This document shows, in pieces, positions 19,117 to 28,885 of a stretch of DNA of 43,680 nt. The stretch comes from Intestinimonas sp. (lineage in GTDB: Bacteria > Bacillota > Clostridia > Oscillospirales > Oscillospiraceae). A program made the translations under genes and the position numbers. The DNA is taken from assembly GCA_022653075.1 (NCBI GenBank), contig JALCSB010000015.1, positions 1 to 43,680 on the forward strand. Direction: 5' to 3'. Each line of letters opens with the position of its first letter. The stretch's first letter is position 1. The notes under the pieces are model-generated. The model was not told the origin of the DNA, did not search any database, and worked only from the letters and a program-made list of their open reading frames with translations.

Positions 19117-20952
19117 TTAAAACCCAAACATCCAGTCCGGCTGATGGAACACAAACCCGGGCATCGGCATCTGCTGTCTTCCCGTCGGCGGATCAGCATA
19201 TCCCCCAGTCGGAGATTGGTCGGAGGACGTCTGTTCCCTGTCCGTCTGCGCCTCCACTGTAACGGTCAGTACACTCTCATTCCCAGCCAAGTCAATGGCG
19301 TAGAAGGTATAGGTTCCGCCCTTGGCAATACGGAATCGGACGGCATCGTCTGTCAGGCTAACCTGGGTACCGTTCTCTCCACTGGCAAAATCCTCGGCGG
19401 TCAGTTCCCCCCGGGCATAACAGACCACCGCCACGTCGTTTTCCGCGTCGGAGACGGTAAGTGTAAGGTAATTCCCCTCCACTGTGTCACTGAGTACAGG
19501 AGCCGTCCCACCGTCCTCCTGCTCCCAGTCATCCCCCGCAGTCAGCTCAGAGGTATCCCAGGAGAGGGCAGTGCCCAAGTCCAGCATACCGCCAGTCACC
19601 ACTTTTCCGGCCAGGCTGCTCAGCGGGGCGGCGGAATTTAGAAGGATTTCCTTGACTTGGGGCAGAGACAGACTATCGTCATAGGTATACAGCATGGCTG
19701 CCGCCGCCGTCACCATGGGTGCCGCCATGGAAGTGCCGGTCATGTAACCATAGCTGCTGCTGGCGGTGGTACTGAGGATATACGTGCCCGGGGCAGCCAG
19801 ATCAACCGTATCCGCGCCGTAGTTGGAGCTATCTTCCAGTGTGCCGTTGGAGGACAAGTTGGCCACCGAAATAATATTTGGCAGGTCGTAGTCGGCTGGA
19901 TAACTGGGACTCTGGCTGCTGTCGGCGCCGTCGTTGCCCGCCGCTACCACAAACAGCATATCGGAGTTCTTCATCGCGCTGTAGAGGGCGTAGTCAAAGG
20001 TGGAGGTGCCCAAGCTCAGATTTACAATGGAGGCCCCATGTTCCTCGGCATAGCGGATGGCCTGAACAATGCTGGCGGTGGACCCGCTGCCGTCGGAACC
20101 ACCCAGCGCCTTCAGAACCATAATCTGCACATTGTCGGTCTGGCCCAGAATTCCGGTGATGCCCACCCCATTGTCGCTGCGCGCGGCAATGGTTCCGGCG
20201 CAGTGTGTGCCGTGATCATCTTCGCTGGTGCCGGTATATATCGTATTGCTGTCACTAAAAAAGTTCCAGCCGTTTACGTCGTCCACATAGCCGTCGCCGT
20301 CGTCGTCCAGACCGTTTCCGGCGATCTCGTTCGGGTTCGTCCATAAAATACCCTGGAGGTCCTCATGAGTCGTGTCCACCCCCGTGTCGATAAGGGCCAC
20401 TATTACGCTACGATCTCCGCCGTCATACCGGTCCCACGCCTCCTCCGTGTTAATATCTATCCCGCTCACCGCGCTGACCGATGCGGCACGGGCCGTGTTT
20501 TTCCGGGCGGCCCGGCCACCGGGCTGCTGCCATTGCATGGGCGCGGAGGGCTGTCCGAAGGGACTATCGTACACAGGGTATCGGTTCTGTCCCGACGCCA
20601 TCTGGAAACTCCCGTCATTGGAGAGCGCCCACTGCTCGCTGTACATGGGGTCCGTCTCCGTACTTCCATCGCTCTGATAAGTAAAATTGGACTGGACCGA
20701 GCTGACGTCATCCCGGGCAAGCAGCGCCGTCACACCATCTTTCAGCGCGTCCGCGCTGTCATAGGAAATCACCTCAAACGTCCCGTCGGTGTAAAACACC
20801 AGCGCCTGGTTGTTTACATACTCGTCCCACGCGTCATCGGCCCTTTGATTTTCCACCGTTTCTGCCGCCAGTGTGGAAAGCGGCAGCACCGCCGTCAGGA
20901 GTGCCCCGCAAAGTACCGCACTCAGCAGGCCTCGAAGTCTTCTTCGTTTCAT
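19117..20952 (-). CDS. Secreted subtilisin-like serine protease (S8 family)
   Basis: 611 aa. It has a signal peptide (RRRLRGLLSAVLCGALLTAV, cleaved near residue 29), a propeptide-like region (about 30-150) and a peptidase S8 domain (about 165-465). The triad is D189 (ALIDTGVD), H247 (DDHGTHCAG) and S408 (TGTSMAAP), with oxyanion N340 (AAGND). An Asp-rich loop (GLDDDGDGYVDDVNGW) probably binds Ca2+. After residue 480 comes a beta-rich Ig-like domain and an odd tail rich in Pro, Met, Phe and Trp (residues about 595-611). No LPXTG or SLH anchor. It stands alone; GGAGGG lies seven bases before the ATG. Confidence 0.92.
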   Translation of the reverse strand: MKRRRLRGLLSAVLCGALLTAVLPLSTLAAETVENQRADDAWDEYVNNQALVFYTDGTFEVISYDSADALKDGVTALLARDDVSSVQSNFTYQSDGSTETDPMYSEQWALSNDGSFQMASGQNRYPVYDSPFGQPSAPMQWQQPGGRAARKNTARAASVSAVSGIDINTEEAWDRYDGGDRSVIVALIDTGVDTTHEDLQGILWTNPNEIAGNGLDDDGDGYVDDVNGWNFFSDSNTIYTGTSEDDHGTHCAGTIAARSDNGVGITGILGQTDNVQIMVLKALGGSDGSGSTASIVQAIRYAEEHGASIVNLSLGTSTFDYALYSAMKNSDMLFVVAAGNDGADSSQSPSYPADYDLPNIISVANLSSNGTLEDSSNYGADTVDLAAPGTYILSTTASSSYGYMTGTSMAAPMVTAAAAMLYTYDDSLSLPQVKEILLNSAAPLSSLAGKVVTGGMLDLGTALSWDTSELTAGDDWEQEDGGTAPVLSDTVEGNYLTLTVSDAENDVAVVCYARGELTAEDFASGENGTQVSLTDDAVRFRIAKGGTYTFYAIDLAGNESVLTVTVEAQTDREQTSSDQSPTGGYADPPTGRQQMPMPGFVFHQPDWMFGF

Positions 20953-20968
20953 ACTTATCCCTCCGGAC

Positions 20969-20986
20969 CCGGCAGACCACTGCCGG
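20969..20986. repeat. Small hairpin in the leader of the protease gene
   Basis: CCGGCAG and CTGCCGG are separated by ACCA, just upstream of the GGAGGG site of the protease. It may affect mRNA stability or initiation. The rest of 20987-21073 is AT-rich with no clear promoter. Confidence 0.4.
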
Positions 20987-21073
20987 TTCTTATTGGTATG
21001 CCTATCCTATCACAAAAAGCTGAAACAAAGCTGAAAGATCAGAAGAATATTCCGGGCTATCTCCTAATAAAGA

Positions 21074-21106
21074 GGCGCCGATAGCGGAATGTCCGCTTTC
21101 GGCGCC
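21074..21106 (-). terminator. Terminator of the antiporter operon
   Basis: GGCGCCGA-T-AGCGGA / TCCGCT-T-TCGGCGCC with a three-base loop and one T-T mismatch, followed on the - strand by TCTTTATT. It lies 23 bases after the last antiporter gene. Confidence 0.75.
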
Positions 21107-21128
21107 CGGGTATACTCTTGGCCGCCGC

Positions 21129-23090
21129 TTAGTGTAGCAGCAGATAGAGCAGAGTAATTATCAAGCCGATGCCGGCCAGCATTAAATCATAGGAAAAGGT
21201 CTCGGTAACCACGTCGCGCTCCGGATCCTTACCGTAAACGCCGAAATGCTCGTTGCTCCCGGGTACAATAATGCGCGGGGCACGGAAGAAAAGGATTATC
21301 TTGCCCACCAGCACTACCCAGTCGCCCACGGAGGCCACCACACGGGCGGCAAAAGCCCCCACGAAAGCCAGCCCATTCAGAAGCGGGCGATAAACATTAT
21401 TCTCCAGGTCCAGCCAGGCGGGCCAACGGTTCACATAGACGATGGAACCATCCGCATCTCTCCTCCGCAGTACATTCCGCACAAACAACAGATACACCAG
21501 CACACCGATGGTCAGCGAGAGACACGCACCCTTCAGGTTAGTCTTCGAAAAATAGTGCAGCGTCTCCTCTAAGTTCTCTCCATGAAAGAACTTCTGCGTG
21601 AATACCGCTGTTTTTTCCATGATCTGGTGCGGCAGCAGGCCGCCCAGCGTCATTCCAAGCGCGGGAGCCGCCAGAGAGATTCCAGTGGACAACGTCATGT
21701 AGGATGCGCCCTTAGGTACAGGCTGGCTCTGGGCGGGCTTTTCAACAAATAGAGTGATGAACAGCTTCGTCATATAGGCAAACGTGAGGCCGCCGGAAAA
21801 AAGGAACAGCGCCTCCACCGCGCGGAACAGCCCGATGGGCACTCCCCGGGTGGCCAGCACATGGATATATTCCACAATACTCTCATGAAGTAAGGTTTTA
21901 CTCACATATCCGGAAGTGAGGGGTACGCCGCTGACCGACAGGCCGGCCGCCAGGAACACCAGCATCAGCCAGGGTTTGCCCCGTCCAAAACCCCGCACAT
22001 CATTTAATAGCGTTGACCCCACGGTGTTGCACACCACACCGGCCGCCACAAAAAGAATGAGCTTAATGAGCGAGTGGTTCACCAGATGAAGCACAGTACC
22101 CCACACGGCCAACGTGTTCTCGGTGCCCAGCAGGCCCTGCATCCCCATGCCAACCAGAATGAATCCAATCTGTGACATGGAGGAACCGGCCAGCGTGCGC
22201 TTGAGGTCCACGGAGAAAATGCCGAGCACCGCGCCCACCACCATCGTGACCACACCGAACAGCAGGATAACCAAACCCCAGGTGGAATCATGAAGAAAAA
22301 TCTGGCAGCTCACGACGGCCACGCCAAAGACGCCCGCTTTACTCAGAATGCCGGACAGTAAGGCGCTGGCCGGATCGGGGGAAGCGGGATAGGCCTTGGG
22401 CATCCACACATGCAGGGGAAACATACCGGCCTTGGCACCGAAACCGAACAGACAGCAGCCACCCGCCGCGTACAGCAGGCCGCGCTTCTCCGCGGGCACC
22501 GCCGCGGCCAGCTCCGCCAGACGGTCCAGCTCCAACGTACCCAGCATGTCATACAGCAGAAACACACCCATCAGCATAACCAGGCCGCCCATAACGGCAA
22601 TGGCCAGATACGAGTCCGCCGCCCGGATGGAAAATGGCTTTTCGTTCTGAACCACCCAGACATAGGAGGTAAAGGACATAATCTCAAAAAATACAAATGT
22701 AGTGTAAAGGTCTGCGGAGAGGGATACGCCCAGCATCGCGCCCAGCGTCAGCAGGTAAAACAGATAATAGCGGTCCGGATGAGTACTTTGCCCATGGGCA
22801 AAGTACTCCTGAGAAGGCGACACGGTGGTCAGCCACAGAAAGGTGGTCAGTACGCCCAGGAGACTGCCGAAACCGTTGGCCGTAAAGTGCAGGCCAAACC
22901 CGCAGACCCCTTCCAGGCCGCCTTCCATGCCCTGCATGCCAAACAGAAGCAGGGAGAGGATAAACTCCACCGCGGTTACGGCAGTGGTCAGAATATTTCT
23001 GGCAGACGGGCTGCGCCTTCCTACCGGGTAGACGGCAAAGCCGCACAGGAAAGGAAGCAGCACCAGCAGCGAAAGCAAATATGCACTCAT
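21129..23090 (-). CDS. NuoL/HyfB-like antiporter subunit (4th antiporter-type subunit of the operon)
   Basis: 653 aa, about 16 membrane helices plus a long C-terminal part (about 500-653) with amphipathic segments and a final helix. It is a proton-pumping NADH-quinone oxidoreductase type antiporter domain with the key charged residues: Glu in TM5 (FVFFEIMSFTSYVW), Lys in TM7 (FGFGAKAGMFPLHVWMPKAYP), Lys in TM8 (GILSKAGVF) and Lys in TM12 (TSGYVSKTLLHES). It should therefore be able to move protons or Na+. It is the last gene of the antiporter operon. It lacks the MbhD/MbhE C-terminal domains of a true MrpA, which are encoded separately upstream. Confidence 0.85.
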   Translation of the reverse strand: MSAYLLSLLVLLPFLCGFAVYPVGRRSPSARNILTTAVTAVEFILSLLLFGMQGMEGGLEGVCGFGLHFTANGFGSLLGVLTTFLWLTTVSPSQEYFAHGQSTHPDRYYLFYLLTLGAMLGVSLSADLYTTFVFFEIMSFTSYVWVVQNEKPFSIRAADSYLAIAVMGGLVMLMGVFLLYDMLGTLELDRLAELAAAVPAEKRGLLYAAGGCCLFGFGAKAGMFPLHVWMPKAYPASPDPASALLSGILSKAGVFGVAVVSCQIFLHDSTWGLVILLFGVVTMVVGAVLGIFSVDLKRTLAGSSMSQIGFILVGMGMQGLLGTENTLAVWGTVLHLVNHSLIKLILFVAAGVVCNTVGSTLLNDVRGFGRGKPWLMLVFLAAGLSVSGVPLTSGYVSKTLLHESIVEYIHVLATRGVPIGLFRAVEALFLFSGGLTFAYMTKLFITLFVEKPAQSQPVPKGASYMTLSTGISLAAPALGMTLGGLLPHQIMEKTAVFTQKFFHGENLEETLHYFSKTNLKGACLSLTIGVLVYLLFVRNVLRRRDADGSIVYVNRWPAWLDLENNVYRPLLNGLAFVGAFAARVVASVGDWVVLVGKIILFFRAPRIIVPGSNEHFGVYGKDPERDVVTETFSYDLMLAGIGLIITLLYLLLH

Positions 23091-23108
23091 AAACGATCCT
23101 CTCCTCTC

Positions 23109-24596
23109 TCAAACCAGACCTTCGGCGATCTGCCGCAGCGCGGAGATCAGCGTATTGGAACCGAGGCTCAAAACCACGCATGCCGTCACCAAAATCAGCA
23201 GCGGAACTTTCATTCTGTAATTGGGGTCCTCCACCTCCGGGGCCTTGGGCAGTTCGGTACCCCGTATCGGGAAGTAGGCCCGCACCACCACGGTCATCAT
23301 ATACAGGGTGGTAAGCAGGGTGGAGAGGATCAGAGCCGCAACCCCCACATAGGCCATTGGATGGCCCGTAGCCACCGCCGCAGAAGCGATGCACCATTTA
23401 CCGGCAAAGCCGCCCAGCGGGGGTACACCCATCAGCGCTACCGAGCCAAACGTGAACACGCCCATCACCACGGGCATGGCTTTACCATAGCCTTCCAGGT
23501 CGTAAACGTATTCCTTGCCGGTTTTATAGATGATAGCACCGGCACAGAAGAACAGCGAAATCTTGATAACCGCATGAAATACCATATGGGTCAGGGCACC
23601 GGTCAGGCCGGCGGGAGTCATTAAGGTCACGCTGAACAGGATATACGAGAGGTTGCTGACCGTGGAGTAGGCCAGCCGCCGTTTCAGGTGCGGGGTACGC
23701 AGAGCCTTGGCGGAGCCGTAAACAATGGTGATCGCGGTGGCCGCCATGACCACGCTCTGGGCAAAGGAACCCCGCAGAAAATCGGTCCCAAAACCATAGT
23801 AGGTCAGGCGCATGACGGCAAACACACCCGCCTTGACCACCGCCACGGCATGCAGCAGGGCGGAAACGGGGGTGGGCGCCACGGAGGCATCGGGCAGCCA
23901 GCCGTGGAAGGGGAAGATAGCGGCCTTTACGCCGAAGCCGAAGAAAGCGCCGATAAAGGCCACCCGCAGGGTTTTTTCACTTCCGACCACTTTGGTCATA
24001 TCCAGTACGCCGCCGTAGGTGAAATCCAGCGTCGTACCAAAGCTCATGAGAAACACCATGCCGATAAAGGCGAAGGCCGCACCGGACAGGGAGTAGATCA
24101 GGTATTTCTTACCGGCATACCGCGCTTTCTGGTCCATCGAGTGCATAACCATGGGCAGAGTACTGAGGGTCATCAGCTCGTAAAACAAATACAGCGTCAG
24201 GAAATTAGAGGAAAATGCCACGCCCAGCACTACGCCGTAGCTGATGGTAAAGAATCCGAAGAAACGGTTTTCCGCCCCCTCGTGCTTCATATACTCAAAG
24301 GAATAGACGGCAGTCAGCGGCCACAACAGCGAAACAATGCAGCCGAACACCGTGGCGGCGCCGTCGATCCGCAGGGAGACAGACAGGTTTCCGTGGAATC
24401 GGAGCAGTGTACAGGTCAGCGTTCCGATACCATAGCGCCAGGAGACTATCATGGCACACAGCGCCAGCGCCGTAGTGATGAGCGCGGCGGTCAAAACATA
24501 AACTTCCCTTGCCCTCCGGCTCTTTGGGGCCCAGATAAGCAGCCCCACACCCGCCAGTATCGGCAGAAGAATCGGAAGCAGTAGCAGATAATTCAA
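23109..24596 (-). CDS. MrpD/NuoN-like antiporter subunit (3rd of four)
   Basis: 495 aa from a TTG start with AAGGAGG seven bases upstream. It has about 14 membrane helices and conserved transport residues: Glu in LYLFYELMTLSTLPM, Lys in FGFGVKAAIFPFHGWLPDA, Lys in AVAVVKAGVF and Lys in PPLGGFAGKWCIA. The sequence is clearly different from the other three antiporter subunits. No frameshift or truncation. Confidence 0.87.
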   Translation of the reverse strand: MNYLLLLPILLPILAGVGLLIWAPKSRRAREVYVLTAALITTALALCAMIVSWRYGIGTLTCTLLRFHGNLSVSLRIDGAATVFGCIVSLLWPLTAVYSFEYMKHEGAENRFFGFFTISYGVVLGVAFSSNFLTLYLFYELMTLSTLPMVMHSMDQKARYAGKKYLIYSLSGAAFAFIGMVFLMSFGTTLDFTYGGVLDMTKVVGSEKTLRVAFIGAFFGFGVKAAIFPFHGWLPDASVAPTPVSALLHAVAVVKAGVFAVMRLTYYGFGTDFLRGSFAQSVVMAATAITIVYGSAKALRTPHLKRRLAYSTVSNLSYILFSVTLMTPAGLTGALTHMVFHAVIKISLFFCAGAIIYKTGKEYVYDLEGYGKAMPVVMGVFTFGSVALMGVPPLGGFAGKWCIASAAVATGHPMAYVGVAALILSTLLTTLYMMTVVVRAYFPIRGTELPKAPEVEDPNYRMKVPLLILVTACVVLSLGSNTLISALRQIAEGLV

Positions 24597-24616
24597 GTGG
24601 CTTCCTCCTTTGCAGC

Positions 24617-26065
24617 TTAAAAGATCAGTCCGGACAGGCCTTCCAGCCAGTGGATCAACCCGTTGGGGAACAGGCCCAGAAGTACCGCGAAGGCGGAGAG
24701 TATGACAAGCGGAATGGTCATGTAAGGCCCAACTTCCTTCTGTTCCACTGTGACGTCAGCACCGGGAAAAAAGCCACGGGTCACGATGGGCAGCAAATAT
24801 CCGGCGGTGAGCAGGGCGCTTACCAGCAGAACCACGACACCCACCATGCCGACAACCGGGAACGCCGCATGGAAGGCCCCCATGGCCAGATACCATTTGC
24901 TAATGAACCCACTCATGGGCGGAATGCCAATCAGGGAGAGCGTACCCAATGTAAAGCACCACATAGTGACCGGCATTTTTTGGCCGATGCCACGGAGTTG
25001 GTCCACTTCCGTATAGTGCGTGTTGTAGATAATGGCGCCGGCCGCCAGGAAGAGAACATTTTTGACTACCGCATGGAATACCACCTGCAAAAGGCCGCCG
25101 CAGAATCCCTCCGGCGTTAGGAGCAGCAGTCCGAACAGTACGTAGGAAACCTGGCTGACGGTGGAGTAAGCCAGACGCTTCTTCAGCACCTGCTCTTTAT
25201 AGGCCAGCATAGAACCGACAAATATAGTCGCCAGTGCCAGAATCAGCAGAGTCTTTTGCGCCCAAGTGTTCTGAAGGAATTCCGCACCGTACATATAGTA
25301 GGTGACGCGGAGAATGGCCAATACACCACCCTTGGTAATGATACCGGAGAGAACCGCGCTGGCCGGGGCCGGGGCCACCGGATGGGCAGTGGTCAGCCAC
25401 GCCTGCATGGGCAGCAGGCCCGCCTTGGCTCCAAAGCCCACCACCATCAGCAGATAGACTACCAGCAGCAGGTGCCCGTGCTCCGCTGCGCGGGCGGGGT
25501 CCAGCATACCGCCGGGCGTAAAGCGCTGGTCGGTGAGATAGCCGGCCAGGAAAAAGAACCCGGCCAGGGCTACACCCGCACCGAACACGGAATAGCCCAT
25601 ATACTTGAGGGCCGCTTTCCGGGAGGAAAACCGTCCATCATGGAGGACCAAAGGCGAGGTAATCAGGGTCATGCATTCAAAAAACATATACAAGGTCACA
25701 AAATTTGCGGCAAGAGCCAGTCCCATCAGGGTTCCCTGGGTCACGGTATAAAAACCAAAGAACTGCTGTCCCTTTCCCTCGTGCTTAATATAGGGAAACG
25801 CAAAAAACGCAACCAGAGCCCAGATAACACAAATGACAATTAAAAACAGGCGGCTTACCGAGTCCACCGCCAAAGTAACGGTAAGGGTTCCTTCAATGGT
25901 CATCAAGGTCAGCGACTGATCCGGCAGGAGGCAGCAGGCAAGGGCGGTCGCTGCGGTGAGCAGGACAGACAGCACCACCAATCGGTTCCGTTTGGCCTCC
26001 TCTTTTTGCAGGAAAACCAATATGCCCACTACAACCGGGAGCAGGATTGGTAAGATAAGCAACAA
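24617..26065 (-). CDS. MrpD/NuoN-like antiporter subunit (2nd of four)
   Basis: 482 aa. The open frame extends to 26233 inside the previous gene, but AGGAGG lies eight bases before the TTG at 26065, giving the normal hydrophobic start (LLLILPILLPVVVGILVF). Key residues: Glu in MFFECMTLITSPL, Lys in FGAKAGLLPMQAWLTTAHP, Lys in GIITKGGVL and Lys in MSGFISKWYLAMG. About 14 membrane helices. Confidence 0.87.
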   Translation of the reverse strand: MLLILPILLPVVVGILVFLQKEEAKRNRLVVLSVLLTAATALACCLLPDQSLTLMTIEGTLTVTLAVDSVSRLFLIVICVIWALVAFFAFPYIKHEGKGQQFFGFYTVTQGTLMGLALAANFVTLYMFFECMTLITSPLVLHDGRFSSRKAALKYMGYSVFGAGVALAGFFFLAGYLTDQRFTPGGMLDPARAAEHGHLLLVVYLLMVVGFGAKAGLLPMQAWLTTAHPVAPAPASAVLSGIITKGGVLAILRVTYYMYGAEFLQNTWAQKTLLILALATIFVGSMLAYKEQVLKKRLAYSTVSQVSYVLFGLLLLTPEGFCGGLLQVVFHAVVKNVLFLAAGAIIYNTHYTEVDQLRGIGQKMPVTMWCFTLGTLSLIGIPPMSGFISKWYLAMGAFHAAFPVVGMVGVVVLLVSALLTAGYLLPIVTRGFFPGADVTVEQKEVGPYMTIPLVILSAFAVLLGLFPNGLIHWLEGLSGLIF

Positions 26066-26084
26066 GCGGTCCACCTCCTCTTTC

Positions 26085-27593
26085 TCACATGAGCCGGAGT
26101 CCGGCTTCGATGGCCTGAATCGCAGGCTGATAAAATACACCCAGCGCAAACACCAGCAAAATAAAGCACACGGCCGACACCGTAAAGGCAACATCTCGCT
26201 CCGGTTTTCCGTGCGCCTGGCAGGAATGCTCACTGCTCCCTTCCGGTCTGGACCAGATGGCCAGCACGGCTGGGATATAGTACAGTGCGTTGAGTACGGT
26301 GCTTACGGCGATGACCAGCAAAGTTATCGCCATGGCCTGAGAATTGAGGAGGCTGGCATTTGCGAAATACAGCTTGGACACAAACCCGCCGAACAGAGGA
26401 ATGCCGATCATGGATAGGGCTCCCACCATAAAGCCGATACCGGCGACCACATCCTTATGGGCACTGCCCCGCATATTGGCCAGATTCTTGTGGTGCCCGC
26501 TCACCGCGCCCAGACGGCCGGCGCAGCAGAACAGCATGGGCTTGGTGCAGGCGTGAACCAGGATATGCAGGCAGGATGCCGCGATACCAGCCTCCGTACC
26601 CAATCCAAAGCCCATAAAAATGTAGCCCACCTGAGCCACCGAAGAATAGGCCAGCATCCGTTTGATGTGAGTTTGCTGAATGGCGCGGAGGGAGCCGAAC
26701 ACCATGCCCAACAGACCGAAGAGCAAAACCACATTGATGATACCGCTTTCAATCAGCGTATTCAGCGTAAATACCCGCACAAACAGGGTCATCATCAAAA
26801 CAATATAACCTTTGAGCACCAGACCGGACAAAATGGCGCTGGAGGCCGTAGTGGCAGAGCCATGGGCGTCGGGCAGCCACATATGAAAGGGGAACATGGC
26901 GCTTTTAATACCAAGGCCCACCGTGATAAGTCCGATGATCACGGTGAGGGGCAACTGATACTGCCCGCTCTCAACCAGCTTAGCCACACTGTCGTGGAGG
27001 TTGGGCATAAGCAGGTGTCCGGTAATGCTATAGAGCAGGGCCACACCGATCAGAAACAGGCCGGACCCGAGCAGGCTCATAAACAGATACCGGATGGTGG
27101 CCATCATATTGGCGCCGGTGTCCTTGGCCATAACCAGTGCGCAGGCCGCGATGGTGCTAATTTCAATAAATACATACCCGGTAAACAGGTCGTTGGTATA
27201 GGTAAGGGCCAGTAAAGACGCCAGAATCAGGTTGGACATGACAAAGTAGAGGTTCTGCTTTGCCGGCAGTACATCGGCGAATAAATCGGTCTGGCCGCCC
27301 AGCAGGGAAAGCCCCATAACCGCTGAGAAGGTCAGGGACAGAAGGGCCTGCAGCGGGCCGACCTTCAGTTCATTGCCGAAGGGTGCGGGAAACTTGCCCA
27401 TGGCATAGGTATAGCTCAGATCGTTTTCCATGAGATAGCCCAGCAAAATAGCAGAGAGAACGGCCACGACCGCCGTCACCGCCAAGCTGATCCAGTATGC
27501 CTTCCGACCGTCTTTGGAAACGGAGAGCAAAATGCCGACCGCCATGGCCAAAAAAATGCAGAAAAAAGGGAAATTCTCCACAAAGGGGCGCAT
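26085..27593 (-). CDS. mrpD: MrpD/MbhH-like antiporter subunit (1st of four)
   Basis: 502 aa, about 14 membrane helices. Key residues: Glu in FTGYVFIEISTIAA, Lys in LGIKSAMFPFHMWLPDAHG, Lys in GLVLKGYIV and Lys in FGGFVSKLYFANA. Its ATG directly follows the TAA of the MrpC-like gene, the normal MrpC-MrpD (MbhG-MbhH) order, so this is the canonical D subunit of the set. Confidence 0.9.
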   Translation of the reverse strand: MRPFVENFPFFCIFLAMAVGILLSVSKDGRKAYWISLAVTAVVAVLSAILLGYLMENDLSYTYAMGKFPAPFGNELKVGPLQALLSLTFSAVMGLSLLGGQTDLFADVLPAKQNLYFVMSNLILASLLALTYTNDLFTGYVFIEISTIAACALVMAKDTGANMMATIRYLFMSLLGSGLFLIGVALLYSITGHLLMPNLHDSVAKLVESGQYQLPLTVIIGLITVGLGIKSAMFPFHMWLPDAHGSATTASSAILSGLVLKGYIVLMMTLFVRVFTLNTLIESGIINVVLLFGLLGMVFGSLRAIQQTHIKRMLAYSSVAQVGYIFMGFGLGTEAGIAASCLHILVHACTKPMLFCCAGRLGAVSGHHKNLANMRGSAHKDVVAGIGFMVGALSMIGIPLFGGFVSKLYFANASLLNSQAMAITLLVIAVSTVLNALYYIPAVLAIWSRPEGSSEHSCQAHGKPERDVAFTVSAVCFILLVFALGVFYQPAIQAIEAGLRLM

Positions 27594-27968
27594 TTAGTCC
27601 GCCTCCTTCTTCACGCGCATCACCAGCTCATCCAGTTCAATCGTACCATAGGCGTGATAAATCCGCTGGACCAAGGCCAGGGAAAACGCCGAAATGCTGA
27701 CCGACACCACGATACCGGTAAGCACCAGACCGCTGGGAATGGGGTTAATATACAGGGAGGCGTCCGCCATGCCCTCGGCCACGATGGGGGCCACCCTGCC
27801 TTCCACAAAGCCGCGGGAGGCCAGTAACAGGAACACGGCGCTGTCCATAATATTGAAGCCCACAATTTTTTTAATCAAATTTTTCTGGAGCAGCATGTTT
27901 GCAAGGCCGATCCCAAACAAGATAACCGCCGTTACCGCAAACCGGTTTTCCAGCAGAGCTCTCATCAT
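27594..27968 (-). CDS. mrpC: MrpC/MnhC (NuoK-like) antiporter subunit
   Basis: 124 aa, three membrane helices, matching NuoK/MrpC with the motif GLANMLLQKNLIKKIVGFNIMDSAVFLLL and a helix after PIPSGLVLTGIVVSVSISAF. It overlaps the previous gene by four bases (ATGA). The acidic tail (IELDELVMRVKKEAD) is short. Confidence 0.9.
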   Translation of the reverse strand: MMRALLENRFAVTAVILFGIGLANMLLQKNLIKKIVGFNIMDSAVFLLLASRGFVEGRVAPIVAEGMADASLYINPIPSGLVLTGIVVSVSISAFSLALVQRIYHAYGTIELDELVMRVKKEAD

Positions 27969-28885
27969 AGTTCCCCCTTTGTAAACATGGCGTAGAAGCC
28001 GTACATGGTACAGGCCACCACCAGGCCCACCGCCACATCGATAGGCAGAATCAGACCGCCGATGCTCAGGGGAATGTGGTTAGGCAGACCATTGGCGCCG
28101 GTAAAGATATAGTAGCCGAATAGAATGGCGTAGAGCATCAGGCCGCACACCCGGGCTATATTATATACCTTGCCATTGAAAAAGCGCTGGATTTTTCTGG
28201 ACCCGTAGGCCGCTACATAGAGGATGAGTCCGCCGCCCAGCATGGAGCCGCCGGAGAAACCACCGCCCGGCGAAAGGTGGCCGTTGAGCAGTGTATAGAT
28301 GCCAAACAAAAAAATAAACGGAATTATCATGCTGGAAACCTGCTGAAGGATCACGTCCCGGCTGCTGTCGTCAGCGGCTTCCTCCCTGGCAATCTGGGCC
28401 AGGTCCTTGGGGTGGGTATTTTTTTCATCCCGCAATAGGAGCATGAACACACAGGAAACAGCCAGAAACAGCACACAGGATTCACCGAAGGTGTCGAATC
28501 CGCGGTAATTGAGGATCATGCCCGAAACAGCGTTGGGCGCGCCGGTCTCCTCCTCACCCTTTTCCAGATACCGTTGCGAAACCTCGTTATTGGTGGGATT
28601 GTCGGGCTGGCCGAACCGCGGCAGGGCCATAACGGTGGCCATCAGAATTCCTATGACAATGACGCCGACCACCACAGCAGCGAAGGTATAGCCGCTTAAA
28701 AAGCTGTACAGCCGTTCACCTTCCCGTTCTGCTGAACGGCAGAACTCTCTTCCGCATTTCTTTCCCGGCGCCGGCCGCAGGTCACCGCCGGGGAACAGGT
28801 CCTCCTCCGGAATAATAACGCTCTTTCCATTGACCCAGGCGGAAAACCGGGTCCAGCGACTCTTTTTTTCGTCTGGCTTATTCAT
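27965..28885 (-). CDS. mrpB: MbhE-MnhB fusion subunit of the antiporter
   Basis: 306 aa. The N-terminal part (to about 165) has an MbhE-type domain with the typical motif AVSGMILNYRGFDTFGESCVLFLAV. The C-terminal part (about 185-306) is an MnhB/MrpB domain with IFLFGIYTLLNGHLSPGGGFSGG. In Bacillus Mrp the MbhE part is the C-terminus of MrpA; here it is fused to MrpB, as a single reading frame with no sign of frameshift. A soluble basic N-terminus of about 60 residues is also unusual. Confidence 0.85.
   Translation of the reverse strand: MNKPDEKKSRWTRFSAWVNGKSVIIPEEDLFPGGDLRPAPGKKCGREFCRSAEREGERLYSFLSGYTFAAVVVGVIVIGILMATVMALPRFGQPDNPTNNEVSQRYLEKGEEETGAPNAVSGMILNYRGFDTFGESCVLFLAVSCVFMLLLRDEKNTHPKDLAQIAREEAADDSSRDVILQQVSSMIIPFIFLFGIYTLLNGHLSPGGGFSGGSMLGGGLILYVAAYGSRKIQRFFNGKVYNIARVCGLMLYAILFGYYIFTGANGLPNHIPLSIGGLILPIDVAVGLVVACTMYGFYAMFTKGEL

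Noticed and set aside
22410-23624. 404-codon + strand open frame
   Set aside because: Antisense to two antiporter genes that have clear motifs; the predicted protein is rich in Gln, His and Gly.
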